12,991 bases of DNA from Bacteriovoracaceae bacterium UBA6144 (GCA_002435705.1 DIVA01000088.1:1-12991); one strand, 5' to 3'; shown: positions 1 to 8,282, counted from the stretch's first letter. Translations and numbers: made by a program. Notes: generated by a model from the letters alone, not told the origin.

Positions 1-302
1 ACACAGTCTTCAAAACTCTTTTCGGCAGAGAGAAGTTTGAAAAAACTGTCATCCAAAGGAAGACCAAGCTTGATCGCTGTATTTGAAAGATTTGTATCAC
101 AATCAATCAGGAGCACTTTCTGTCCCAGAGCTCCTAGCTCGCGGGCCATACGAAGAGCAACAGAGGTCTTACCCACTCCACCCTTACCACCAGTGATTGA
201 AACTTTAATTGCTGAATGTTGTCTTTGAATAAATTGAGCGGGACGCGATTGAGTCAGCGGTTGAGTTCGAAAGGACATCAACCATTCACTAGTCTTTTGC
301 AT
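1..302 (-). CDS. flhG: FlhG/FleN (MinD-like ATPase controlling flagellar number), 5' part only
   Basis: This is the N-terminal 100 codons of a ParA/MinD-family ATPase; the gene runs off the window at base 1. The start ATG (300-302) follows a strong GGAGGT only 2 bases upstream. About 32 residues precede the MinD fold. The deviant Walker A motif is intact (GGKGGVGKTS, residues 38-47, with signature Lys40 and Lys45), and the next strand LLIDCDTNLSN (64-74) fits Walker A'. By family, FlhG restricts flagellar number, binds FliM/FliN and stimulates the GTPase FlhF through an N-terminal DQAxxLR helix. I cannot find that motif in the first 32 residues (they contain SEWLMSFR and PAQFIQRQ). It sits 66 bases after flhF, further than is usual for this pair. 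MinD itself is unlikely because of the flhF neighbour and the pre-domain extension. Confidence 0.9.
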   Translation of the reverse strand, partial: MQKTSEWLMSFRTQPLTQSRPAQFIQRQHSAIKVSITGGKGGVGKTSVALRMARELGALGQKVLLIDCDTNLSNTAIKLGLPLDDSFFKLLSAEKSFEDC

Positions 303-328
303 ATACCTCCTGTACGACCACTCTCACA

Positions 329-349
329 GCTTCTCCATCCTAGAGAAGC
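329..349 (-). other. hairpin in the flhF-flhG gap, with a 9-base direct repeat
   Basis: A 7-base-pair perfect stem, GCTTCTC / GAGAAGC with a 7-base loop, lies between the flhF stop and the flhG ribosome binding site. No T-run follows on the minus strand, so it is not an intrinsic terminator. The loop-side sequence CTCTAGGAT (337-345) is a direct copy of the sequence spanning the flhF stop codon (366-374), 29 bases away repeat start to repeat start. It could tune flhG translation or mRNA stability; this is inference. Confidence 0.4.
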
Positions 350-368
350 GGTTTAAAAACTTTTGATC

Positions 369-1841
369 CTAGAGCTGAAACAATCCTGCCATCATTCTTT
401 CTGCGGTGGCTGTCTCGATATCATCGGGAACCACCGGGCCTGTTCCAAAAAACTTTAAAGGGATTTTTGGGTGAGCCTTGTGGACATTAAAAAGCGCCCC
501 AAAATTGAGACACAAATCCACATGAGAAATTATAAGCCCGTCTGCCAGTTCCTTGTAACGGGAAAGAATTTTACGGTTATAAAGTTCCGCATGAATGGCA
601 GAAATTGTGATAAGCACTTCCACATGGTCAAACCCACGGCGAATCGCCTCAATGAATTTTTTTGTTTCATCTTGCAGTTTATTGGCCAATCGTAGATCAA
701 CGATCACACTGCGTCCTGATTCCACAGCTTTACGACAAAGCTGAATAATTTCTGCTGGATTCTGAGCACGATGAATCTTAAGTCCAAATACCTGAGCGGC
801 AAAATCAATCGCTCCCTGAGTGCTCCCTTCCGTTGAATACTGGACTATATCGACATCTTTTTTAAGGACAGCAATTTTCATAGACATCGAACTCTGTCCA
901 GCCGCTGCTTCAGAAATCAAGATAGAGACCACTGGCTCATTGTTTTGAACCTTTGAGAATAGAGGCAATGCCGTGTTCACCGATTGAGTCATCTCTCTGA
1001 GAGCAAACTCGAAGACAACATCAGCATTTTCCAGATCATCTTTGGATAGCTCGTAAGTCGCCTTGCGAATCAGATCAATCAAAATGGATTCATCCACCTC
1101 AAGGGCCTTCAAGCTGGTTCTAAGCTGATAGATCCCTTGAGCCTCTGACTGAGCCCGAGTTAAACCACTCGGATTGAGGTCGTGAAGTTTTTGCTCAAGA
1201 GATGATATTTTATTTTGCTGTGTACGAAGTTCTTGTTTGAGTTCATTGACTAACTCGCGAACTTCACGGCTGATCGCTGGAGCCGATGCAGTAACTGGTG
1301 CCTCCGCCTGAGGAGCTCCCTGCGGGCGTGGGCGAGATTCACGTGTGTCCCTTGCCACGGCCTTGGGCTTTACGACGATTTCTTCCAAAGCATCGTCTTC
1401 TCTCTCAAAATCTTCATCACCACTTAAAAAGTCATCGAGACCTTTTTTAAAAACTTGTTTGGTAGACTTTGCGACATCAGCAAAATCGGCGGTGCCTTTG
1501 GCGATCTGGCTCACCATTTTATTGAGGCCCATTTGTCCATAGCCTGCGTTGGACTGGGAAGGTGTTTTTGCGTAACCATCAATAGCTTCTTTCACTTTGC
1601 CAGCTCCATGATTGTAGAAATCTTGTTTTTGATCGTCAGAAAGTACCCGATCGACATTAGCTTTTTTAGTAAAGCTCTTCTCTGAAATGGCGGCGGTTAT
1701 TTCAATTTTCTTTTTTTTGAAGGCGCCCTTAAGACCTTTGTTCGTTATCGTTTTAAGGATGATCGCATCGGGGCCCAACTCAAGCTTTACTGCTTTAAGT
1801 GCCTCGTCAATAGTGTCTGCCTCAAACTTTTTTACGAACAT
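369..1841 (-). CDS. flhF: FlhF, SRP-type GTPase homologue with degenerate GTPase motifs
   Basis: 490 residues. The N-terminal B domain is canonical: it starts MFVKKFEADTIDEALKAVKL and continues with ELGPDAIIL and a Lys-rich K-x-E-I-T-A-A segment (residues 1-52). A low-complexity linker (about 60-190), a helical N domain (about 190-300) and a G-domain fold (303-490) follow. The C-terminal GTGPVVPDDIETATAERM (466-483) matches the family motif GQxVPEDIExA. The catalytic motifs are lost. The P-loop, normally GPTGxGKTTT, reads SEAAAGQSSM (310-319) with Gln316 for Lys. The DTYR loop is absent. DTAGR is VDLRLA (381-386) and TKxDE is SHVDL (439-443). FlhF normally sets the polar site of flagellar assembly as a GTP-bound dimer at the membrane. 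The gene starts 4 bases after flhA and is in frame throughout, so it is not a decaying pseudogene. It is predicted to be GTPase-dead, and probably unable to bind GTP in the usual way. Confidence 0.93.
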   Translation of the reverse strand: MFVKKFEADTIDEALKAVKLELGPDAIILKTITNKGLKGAFKKKKIEITAAISEKSFTKKANVDRVLSDDQKQDFYNHGAGKVKEAIDGYAKTPSQSNAGYGQMGLNKMVSQIAKGTADFADVAKSTKQVFKKGLDDFLSGDEDFEREDDALEEIVVKPKAVARDTRESRPRPQGAPQAEAPVTASAPAISREVRELVNELKQELRTQQNKISSLEQKLHDLNPSGLTRAQSEAQGIYQLRTSLKALEVDESILIDLIRKATYELSKDDLENADVVFEFALREMTQSVNTALPLFSKVQNNEPVVSILISEAAAGQSSMSMKIAVLKKDVDIVQYSTEGSTQGAIDFAAQVFGLKIHRAQNPAEIIQLCRKAVESGRSVIVDLRLANKLQDETKKFIEAIRRGFDHVEVLITISAIHAELYNRKILSRYKELADGLIISHVDLCLNFGALFNVHKAHPKIPLKFFGTGPVVPDDIETATAERMMAGLFQL

Positions 1842-1845
1842 CTAA

Positions 1846-3921
1846 TTACAACCTCACGGTCCCAAGAGATCTTATGTTAATTTCGGGGCTAAGTTCATTA
1901 TGACTGACCACAATCAGGTTGGGAATGAACTTTTCAGTCAGGCGTTTAAAATGACGACGGATGACCGGTGAACAGAGCACCACCATCTTTTCTCCGGCGC
2001 TGGTGGCTTCTTCGATTTTTTCATTAAGACCGGCTAAAATAGTCTGAGTTATTTTAGGATCCATCGACAGAATTTCATGACCATCACTTCTCACAATTGA
2101 GCGCGCGATGTTTTCCTCTACGGCGCGATCAAGTGTAAAGAGAGGAATGTCACCTTGAGAGCTCTTGATGCGCTCAGTGATCTGGCGATACAAGGCTTGG
2201 CGGACATACTCCGTGAGAGTATCTGGATCCTTAGAGGAAGTTCCAAACTCAGCCAGAGATTCCAGCACCGAACGAAGATCACGAATGGAAACGCCCTCCC
2301 TGAGCAGGTTTTGCATAACTTTAAGCACAGTCCCCAGAGGCATAATATCTGGAACGAGATCACTGACCACCTTAGGATTATTCTCTTTGAAGTTATCCAG
2401 TAAGTGCACCAATTCCTGACGGCCCAAGACCTCATGGAGGTTCGCCTTAATGACTTCCGTTAGATGAGTCGCCACGATGGTCGAAAGATCCACAACCGTA
2501 TAACCATTGTACTGAGCCTCGTCACGCAGATCCTCAGTCACCCACAAGGCAGGAAGACCAAACACTGGCTCTTTTGTCTCTACCCCATCAATCTCAGAGA
2601 TCACTGTCCCTGGGTCCATGGCGAGGAAGTGATCAGGCATCAACTCACCCTTGGCGATTTCAATTCCTTTGAGTTTCAGTGAATAACCACCAGGCTTTAA
2701 CTCAAGATTATCCTTGATACGAATTGAGGGAATAATCACGCCCCAATCAGTAGCAAATTGTTTTCTGAGATGCGAGATTCTTTCAAGTAGGTCACCGTTC
2801 TGTTCAGCATCCACGATGCTCACAAGCCCATAGCCCACTTCCAACTGAACCATTTCGACTGGGAGTAAACTCTCCAGAGTATCAGCGACGGTCTTCTTGT
2901 CTTGGACAGCATTGTTTTTAACAACTTCTTCTTTGCGTGAATTATTTTGTTCAATCTTGAAGCCTGCGAACCCAACGAGTGAGGCAATCGCAAAGAAAGG
3001 CAGTCCCGGCAAACCAGGGATCATGGCAAAAAGCGCCAATACACCGGCTGTGATGTAAAACGTTTTCGGATGCACCATGGCCTCTTTACCCACTTGGTCA
3101 CCGAGGTTGGCATCGTCAGAAGATCTTGTGGCAATCAAGCCGGCAGCCACTGAAATGATAAGTGCTGGAACCTGAGCCACGAGACCGTCACCCACCGTCA
3201 ACAGAGTAAAGGTGCGAGCCGCATCAGCAAAAGTCATATCCTGCTGGGCTACACCAATAATAATACCACCAAGAATGTTTATCGCAGTGATCATGATCCC
3301 GGCGATAGCATCTCCTCGAACGAACTTCGAAGCACCATCCATCGAACCGTAGAAGTCTGCTTCGCGAGCGATCTCAGAGCGGCGTCGCTTAGCTTCCTCG
3401 TTATTGATGAGCCCTGCGTTTAAATCCGCATCGATCGCCATCTGTTTACCTGGCATCGCATCCAAGGTGAAGCGGGCACTGACTTCTGCCACTCGACCAG
3501 CACCTTTGGTGATAACGATGAAGTTGATAATAACGAGAATGATAAAGAGAATGATACCGACGGCGTAATTACCGCCTACCACAAACTCTCCGAAAGACTG
3601 AATGATCGATCCCGCCGCAGCAGTTCCCTCACTAGGCCCTTTGAGAAGAATGTTTCTCGTTGAGGCAACGTTAAGAGAGAGTCTCAGAAGAGTGGTGATC
3701 AAAAGTACTGAAGGAAAGGTAGAAAAATCTAATGGCTTTTTCGCGTACACAGACATCAAAAGCACAATCACTGAAAGCGCCAGTGAGAGAGCAAGAAAGC
3801 CATCCAAGGCCCATGAAGGAATGGGAACGATCATCACCAGCATGACGACCAAAAGGCCGAGGGCTACAGCGAGATCACTGTTCTTAGTTAAATTCTTGAG
3901 ACGACTTAGAAATCCATCCAT
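1846..3921 (-). CDS. flhA: FlhA, export gate protein of the flagellar type III secretion system
   Basis: 691 residues, the usual length. Hydrophobic segments occupy about residues 18-320, followed by a cytoplasmic domain of about 350 residues that in this family forms the nonameric ring docking chaperone-substrate complexes. Family signatures are clear: TLLRLSLNVASTRNILL (77-93), and the FHIPEP cytoplasmic loop with AEVSARFTLDAMPGKQMAID (145-164) followed by ADLNAG. FlhA couples proton flow to protein export together with FlhB, FliP, FliQ and FliR. The ATG start is preceded by GAGGGTGATCC and lies 9 bases after the flhB stop. The gene is followed by flhF after 4 bases. Nothing appears truncated or unusual. 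Confidence 0.98.
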   Translation of the reverse strand: MDGFLSRLKNLTKNSDLAVALGLLVVMLVMIVPIPSWALDGFLALSLALSVIVLLMSVYAKKPLDFSTFPSVLLITTLLRLSLNVASTRNILLKGPSEGTAAAGSIIQSFGEFVVGGNYAVGIILFIILVIINFIVITKGAGRVAEVSARFTLDAMPGKQMAIDADLNAGLINNEEAKRRRSEIAREADFYGSMDGASKFVRGDAIAGIMITAINILGGIIIGVAQQDMTFADAARTFTLLTVGDGLVAQVPALIISVAAGLIATRSSDDANLGDQVGKEAMVHPKTFYITAGVLALFAMIPGLPGLPFFAIASLVGFAGFKIEQNNSRKEEVVKNNAVQDKKTVADTLESLLPVEMVQLEVGYGLVSIVDAEQNGDLLERISHLRKQFATDWGVIIPSIRIKDNLELKPGGYSLKLKGIEIAKGELMPDHFLAMDPGTVISEIDGVETKEPVFGLPALWVTEDLRDEAQYNGYTVVDLSTIVATHLTEVIKANLHEVLGRQELVHLLDNFKENNPKVVSDLVPDIMPLGTVLKVMQNLLREGVSIRDLRSVLESLAEFGTSSKDPDTLTEYVRQALYRQITERIKSSQGDIPLFTLDRAVEENIARSIVRSDGHEILSMDPKITQTILAGLNEKIEEATSAGEKMVVLCSPVIRRHFKRLTEKFIPNLIVVSHNELSPEINIRSLGTVRL

Positions 3922-3930
3922 GGATCACCC

Positions 3931-5007
3931 TCACTTCAGAGCTTTCTTTTTGCGTTTGAGTTTATACACAAACGCGAGAACTTCTGCGACGGCTTTATAC
4001 ATTGTGCGCGGAACTCCGTGTCCCACTTTCACTGTTGCATAGAGTGTTCTTGCGAGTAAAACATTCTCCACGATTGGGATATCATTTTCTTTCGCAAGTT
4101 CTCTAATTTTTAAAGCCAGATGATCCGCCCCTTTCGCCACCAGTGAAGGGGCTACCATGGACTCGCCATCATACTTTAATGCTACACTAATATGGGTTGG
4201 ATTTGTGACAATTACGTCAGCTTTTTTTACATCATCCATCATCCGCTTGGTGGCCATCTGCCTCTGAAGGGCCCGGATTTTTTGCTTAACCTCAGGAGAT
4301 CCGTCTTTCTCTTTGCTCTCGTCTTTAACTTGTTGTTTTGTCATCATCGTCTTCTGGCGATAACTCCATTTTTCCCAAGCAAAATCACCGGCAGCCACAA
4401 CCGCCAAGCCCAAGAGAACAGAATAACCAAGCTTAAAGATCAGACTTTTCCCAAAGACTAATCCACCTGCCACCTCAGTGTGCATGAACCCTGAAAAAAG
4501 GTTGAGGTTATCCTTCATCACCATGTAAGTAATACTCAGCACGATGACGAATTTGAATACACCCTTGATGACTTCAGCGATAGACTTCTTCGAGAAGATC
4601 TTTTGAAAGCCATTGATGGGGTTGATGCGATCAAATTTTAAGGAGAGCGAATCCGGGCTGTAGAGAAAACCAATCTGCGCCAGTTGAGAGGCAAAGCCTA
4701 GAAAAAAAGAAGCTCCGAACACAGGCCCCACGCACTTGAGCGCAAGCCAAGCGGTCTTTGAAATGACCTCAGCGAATTCTTTTGATTGATAAGTCTTTTG
4801 AAAATCGAGCTTCATCAGCCATGAGAGATATTCGGTGAATTCTTCGTAAACAAAAGCCCCACAGAGCACCGTTGCCATAAGAGTCCCAGACAGAAGAATA
4901 ACCGAATTAAGTTCACGCGAAGAGGCAACGTCCCCTTTCTTTCGCATTTCCTCGAGCCGGTAATCACTGGCTTCTTCGGTTTTTTCGTCATCATTCTCTT
5001 CGGCCAT
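3931..5007 (-). CDS. flhB: FlhB, substrate-specificity switch of the flagellar export apparatus
   Basis: 358 residues. An acidic N-terminal tail leads into the conserved EEMRKKGDVASSRELN segment (19-34), then four hydrophobic segments (about 35-55, 88-110, 148-165 and 187-207). A charged linker (212-260) leads to the C-terminal cytoplasmic domain. The autocleavage motif NPTH is intact at residues 269-272, so self-cleavage between Asn and Pro, which switches export from rod/hook to filament proteins, should work. The tail ends in a Lys/Arg-rich stretch (KLKRKKKALK). The start ATG has GAGG 4 bases ahead and lies 6 bases after the fliR stop. Length and motifs fit flagellar FlhB rather than a virulence SctU, as does the flagellar operon. 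Confidence 0.98.
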   Translation of the reverse strand: MAEENDDEKTEEASDYRLEEMRKKGDVASSRELNSVILLSGTLMATVLCGAFVYEEFTEYLSWLMKLDFQKTYQSKEFAEVISKTAWLALKCVGPVFGASFFLGFASQLAQIGFLYSPDSLSLKFDRINPINGFQKIFSKKSIAEVIKGVFKFVIVLSITYMVMKDNLNLFSGFMHTEVAGGLVFGKSLIFKLGYSVLLGLAVVAAGDFAWEKWSYRQKTMMTKQQVKDESKEKDGSPEVKQKIRALQRQMATKRMMDDVKKADVIVTNPTHISVALKYDGESMVAPSLVAKGADHLALKIRELAKENDIPIVENVLLARTLYATVKVGHGVPRTMYKAVAEVLAFVYKLKRKKKALK

Positions 5008-5013
5008 ACAACC

Positions 5014-5796
5014 TCATCGAGAGAAAAACTGGAACCACTGTCCCAATCTTTCGACATAAATTTCAAAACTCACCGTGAAGAATTCTTCTGACACGGCAAT
5101 AAAAAGAATAAGACCTACGCCGATGTTCACGGCAAAGGAAACCATTAAAATATTCATCTGCGGAATAGTCCGAGAGATGATACCAAACACTAGATTCATC
5201 AAAATATTTGCAAAGAGCAATGGGGCAGCGAGCATGATCGCCGCAACGAAAATGCCTTTAAACACATCGCTAAAAAATACGTGAGAGCTCAATACTTTTT
5301 CGAGATTAAAAATATTTACGGTAAAAAAACTCTCCGTTACACCCTTAAACATTGGAACCAGTGCACCAGAAGTTAAGATCAAAACAATCAAAGTCCACTG
5401 AATGAGTTTTTCGAAAGGACCTGTCTGCTGAGCTTGCGTAGGATCAAAATAACTAATCGAAGCAAACCCTACTTGCTGAGTAATGATCGTACCGGCAGAA
5501 GCAAAGAGTGCCATGAGGCTTTTTACAAAAAATCCAATCACCAGACCACATCCCACGTGTACTGAGGTCAAAAGCCAGAGATGATCAACTCCCACGGCTT
5601 TTACTTCTGCAATGATGGCCGGAGAAACAATCGGGTGAAAAGCCCAGGAGATGATAAAGCTGGTGAGAACTTTAACGATATTGGGAACTGCCGTGTTATC
5701 AAACAGCGGGAGCTGCATAAGAATAGCAACCCAGCGGCTAAAACCTAACCAGAAAGCAACGAATGCTACATGATCGGTTATAGCGATATTCATCAT
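5014..5796 (-). CDS. fliR: FliR, export gate membrane protein
   Basis: 260 residues, normal for FliR, with six or so hydrophobic segments across nearly its whole length. Recognisable family stretches are the Q-x-G-F-A region followed by a DP pair (about 107-120) and the C-terminal GIISRTIPQMNILMVSFAVN (205-224) with GVGLILF. With FliP and FliQ it builds the helical P5Q4R1 core of the export gate. Its ATG overlaps the fliQ stop (ATGA, 5793-5796), so translation is probably coupled. A second ATG follows directly, so the true N-terminus may be one residue shorter. Confidence 0.97.
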   Translation of the reverse strand: MMNIAITDHVAFVAFWLGFSRWVAILMQLPLFDNTAVPNIVKVLTSFIISWAFHPIVSPAIIAEVKAVGVDHLWLLTSVHVGCGLVIGFFVKSLMALFASAGTIITQQVGFASISYFDPTQAQQTGPFEKLIQWTLIVLILTSGALVPMFKGVTESFFTVNIFNLEKVLSSHVFFSDVFKGIFVAAIMLAAPLLFANILMNLVFGIISRTIPQMNILMVSFAVNIGVGLILFIAVSEEFFTVSFEIYVERLGQWFQFFSR

Positions 5797-6068
5797 GGGC
5801 TTTGAACCATCTCGGGAATACGGAGAAATGTCTCCCGCGTGTACTCAGTCATCGTGTCTAGCATCCAGGGGCTGAAAAATACCAACGCCCCCACGATCAC
5901 AAGAATTTTCGGGATGAAAGAAAGTGTCTGTTCGTTAATTTGCGTCACCGCTTGAAAAAGTGAAACAAGGATACCGATGAAGAGCGCTCCCAGAAGCATC
6001 GGAGCTGCAAGCATGAGAGCTGTTTTCATCGCAGAATTGGTAATTTCTATAACGACTTCATTTCCCAC
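5793..6068 (-). CDS. fliQ: FliQ, small export gate subunit
   Basis: 91 residues, the typical size. Two hydrophobic helices (about 15-38 and 49-69) flank the family signature FQAVTQINEQTLSFIPK (38-54). Four FliQ copies wrap the FliP/FliR core of the gate. The start is GTG (6066-6068), chosen because AAGGAG lies 5 bases upstream and MGNEV begins right where other FliQ proteins do. It follows fliP by 9 bases and overlaps fliR by 4 bases. Confidence 0.97.
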   Translation of the reverse strand: MGNEVVIEITNSAMKTALMLAAPMLLGALFIGILVSLFQAVTQINEQTLSFIPKILVIVGALVFFSPWMLDTMTEYTRETFLRIPEMVQSP

Positions 6069-6077
6069 AAGAACTCC

Positions 6078-6818
6078 TTAATTAAACGATCTAAGAATAG
6101 AGCCAGTCACTAACTGCCACCCATCAACCAGCACAAAAAGCAAAAGCTTAAATGGTAGTGAAACGAGCATTGGTGGCAGCATCATCATCCCCATCGCCAT
6201 CAAGACGCTGGCGACGACCATATCTAAGACGAGAAATGGAATATAGAGCAAAAAGCCGATCTGGAATGCCGTTTTTAGCTCGGAGATAATAAAAGCCGGA
6301 ATCAAATAGTGGATCGGAACTTCTTTGATGTTGGCCGGAGAAGTCTCACCTGTGACTTCATAGAACAATCCGATATCTGACTTGCGAACATGCTTTTCCA
6401 TGAAAGAGCGAAGCCCCACTTCAAGGACACTGAGTGCTTGGGTGGTATCAATCTTTTTTTCCATGTAAGGTTGGATTGCATTATTAAAAATCAATTTACC
6501 CGTCGGCATCATCACAAACATTGAAAGAAACATCGCAAAACCAATAAGAAGTTGATTCGGCGGTAAGTTTTGAGTTCCAAGGGCCTGACGCATAAAAGAG
6601 AGAACAATAATGATGCGAGTAAAAGACGTACAAAGGATCACAATCGCCGGAGCCATCGTGAGCACGGTGAAAAGGATGAGGACTTCTATCGTATCAACAA
6701 GATTTGTACCCTGACCAAAGTTCACACTTACTCCTGGCAACTGAGTTGTGCTTTGGGAAAAAGCCATCGAAGGCAAGAGAGCAAAGAGGGCGAGAACAAA
6801 TAACAAAGATCGCTTCAT
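6078..6818 (-). CDS. fliP: FliP, export gate core subunit with signal peptide
   Basis: 246 residues. A cleavable signal peptide is evident (MKRSLLFVLALFALLPSMAF, cleavage near residues 21-22), as is usual in FliP. The mature part has four hydrophobic segments. Signatures include SFTRIIIVLSFMRQALGTQ (65-83) with PPNQ, and the C-terminal block that starts LKTAFQIGFLLYIPFLVLDM (181-200) and ends MGMMMLPP (209-216). Five FliP subunits form the gate pore, and FliO helps them assemble. The ATG follows AAGGAA by 5 bases, and the gap to fliO is 13 bases. This is an ordinary, complete member. Confidence 0.98.
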   Translation of the reverse strand: MKRSLLFVLALFALLPSMAFSQSTTQLPGVSVNFGQGTNLVDTIEVLILFTVLTMAPAIVILCTSFTRIIIVLSFMRQALGTQNLPPNQLLIGFAMFLSMFVMMPTGKLIFNNAIQPYMEKKIDTTQALSVLEVGLRSFMEKHVRKSDIGLFYEVTGETSPANIKEVPIHYLIPAFIISELKTAFQIGFLLYIPFLVLDMVVASVLMAMGMMMLPPMLVSLPFKLLLFVLVDGWQLVTGSILRSFN

Positions 6819-6831
6819 GCGATTCCTTTTC

Positions 6832-7911
6832 TTACTGCAATGACTTAAGGTTCTTTACTTTCTTCTTGAGTTCATCCGAGAAGCGCACAAAATCCTTTTG
6901 TACACTCGACTTTTCTTCGACTGCTTGCGACTGATAGATATCTAGTTTTTCTTTAATGCCAGAGACCTCTTTCGTGCTGGCCACTGCCACACTGTCGTCA
7001 AAGTTTCCATCGACAGTGATTTCTCTTTCTGTTTGCTTCACAAGTCCGGGTACATCTTTAACTTCAGCGATGAAGCTCATGCCTGATTCCGAAGAACTTA
7101 CAAGAAAAGCTTGATTGTGCGCTTTCACTAAAAGAATCGCGCGTTTTGGCGCGACGTAAGTGGTAGAGAGGACTGACACCAATTGTGAATTATTAAGAAA
7201 GCCAAGCTTTGATTTCGAAAGCACACCTTTCTTCATCAGCTGGACGATTCCCCAGAAGAAAAGGAGGACGAATCCAAGAAAAGCAGTAAATTTTCCGGCG
7301 TAGCCTACAAAAGAAAAATTACTATCTCTTTTGGGGGCTGCCTGAGTTGAAGCAACTTCATCTTTGGCTAAAGTGGTTGTTTGTGTAGCTGTTTTTTCCG
7401 AAGCAGTGACTTGATTTTTGGCATCGGCTTCATTTTGCGCCAAGACCTCTGATTCTATTTTCTTAAGGAAATCTTCTCCTAAATCATTCTTCGTCACAGC
7501 TGGCTTCTTAGGGTCAATGGCGGGGGCACGAGTGGCTGCAGCCAGCATGGGGGTTTGAGTCGTCACTTCGATCACACCATCTTTAAGCAGAAGACTCACT
7601 TGGTTTTCTCGGATTGCACCTTGAGGCAAAGTCAGAGTAGCAAGTACACCTCGCGACGTATTGGCGGCTGCAAGTCTTGCTCCGGCAACATTCTTCACGA
7701 TGTTTTTTTCTATCTTCGCTCCGGGGATCGTCACGGCAAACCTTCCACCGTTTACATCCCAGTCTGGGTTTGTCGTCATCGGAGAAGAAAGAGTTACAGT
7801 AAATCTTCCTTGTTGCCCCTCAGGCTTCCAATCCAGGCCTGTCACATTGACTCCGGCATGAGCGATAGCTGTTGCGATAAGTGCCAAAATGGCTGATAAC
7901 GTAATTCTCAC
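6832..7911 (-). CDS. fliO: FliO, long form with AMIN-like periplasmic domain
   Basis: 359 residues, two to three times the usual FliO length of about 100-150. A signal peptide (1-19, cleavage near AHA) is followed by an all-beta region (about 22-118) with alternating hydrophobic strands (GRFTVTLSS, GRFAVTIPG, GVLATLTLP, VSLLLKDGVIEVTT). This pattern resembles the AMIN domain of envelope proteins that bind peptidoglycan. An Ala/Thr/Lys-rich linker (120-198) precedes one membrane helix (about 205-226). The conserved FliO cytoplasmic domain follows (QLVSVLSTTYVAPKRAILLV, 243-262, then AFLVSS), and a charged helical tail ends it. FliO is a scaffold for FliP ring assembly. Its place between fliN and fliP makes the call firm. 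The start is GTG with GGGAG upstream. The AMIN assignment comes from pattern only. Confidence 0.88.
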   Translation of the reverse strand: MRITLSAILALIATAIAHAGVNVTGLDWKPEGQQGRFTVTLSSPMTTNPDWDVNGGRFAVTIPGAKIEKNIVKNVAGARLAAANTSRGVLATLTLPQGAIRENQVSLLLKDGVIEVTTQTPMLAAATRAPAIDPKKPAVTKNDLGEDFLKKIESEVLAQNEADAKNQVTASEKTATQTTTLAKDEVASTQAAPKRDSNFSFVGYAGKFTAFLGFVLLFFWGIVQLMKKGVLSKSKLGFLNNSQLVSVLSTTYVAPKRAILLVKAHNQAFLVSSSESGMSFIAEVKDVPGLVKQTEREITVDGNFDDSVAVASTKEVSGIKEKLDIYQSQAVEEKSSVQKDFVRFSDELKKKVKNLKSLQ

Positions 7912-7925
7912 AACTTCTCCCTTGC

Positions 7926-8282
7926 TTACTTCAAAGATTCAATACGTTCGAGCGGACTGATAATATCTGTTAAGCGGATCCCGAACTTCTCGTTCACCAC
8001 CACAACCTCACCTCTTGCAACCAGCTTGCCATTCACCAGAACCTCTAGAGGCTCACCGGCAAGCTTATCGAGCTCTAAAACCGAGCCCTGACCAAGTTGA
8101 AGGAGATCTTTTATGATCACTTTGGCCCTACCGAGTTCCACACTCACTTGCAGTGGGATATCGAGAATGAAATCTAAGTTTTGAACCTTGAGTTTGTTAA
8201 GAGCATCATCACCGGCCTTAATTTGATCGGCTAAGTGAGAAATTGCTTCACGATTCGTTTGTTCCATTGATGCCCCCATCAT
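7926..8282 (-). CDS. fliN: FliN, flagellar switch / C-ring protein
   Basis: 118 residues as bounded here. The C-terminal half is one SpoA (surface presentation) domain, from ILDIPLQVSVELGRAKVIIK (39-58) through GSVLELDKLAGEPLEVLVNG to GIRLTDIIS. FliN forms the lower C-ring with FliM and takes part in switching and in docking export cargo. The first ATG overlaps the fliM stop (ATGA, 8279-8282). The ATG at 8265-8267 (MEQTNREA) is a serious rival because GGGGG lies 5 bases ahead of it; that start gives 113 residues. The gap to fliO is 14 bases. There is no FliY-type CheC domain. Confidence 0.95.
   Translation of the reverse strand: MMGASMEQTNREAISHLADQIKAGDDALNKLKVQNLDFILDIPLQVSVELGRAKVIIKDLLQLGQGSVLELDKLAGEPLEVLVNGKLVARGEVVVVNEKFGIRLTDIISPLERIESLK

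Noticed and set aside
37..228. 63-codon open frame on the plus strand
   Set aside because: It is the mirror of the FlhG Walker A region; the minus-strand reading gives KGGVGKTS and is clearly the real one.
369..1841. flhF as a decaying pseudogene
   Set aside because: The frame is intact over 490 codons, the ends match the family, and the flanking structural motifs are conserved, so specific loss of catalytic residues is more likely than general decay.
3602..4042. 146-codon open frame on the plus strand
   Set aside because: It is antisense to flhA and flhB, both certain genes, and has no recognisable motif or ribosome binding site.
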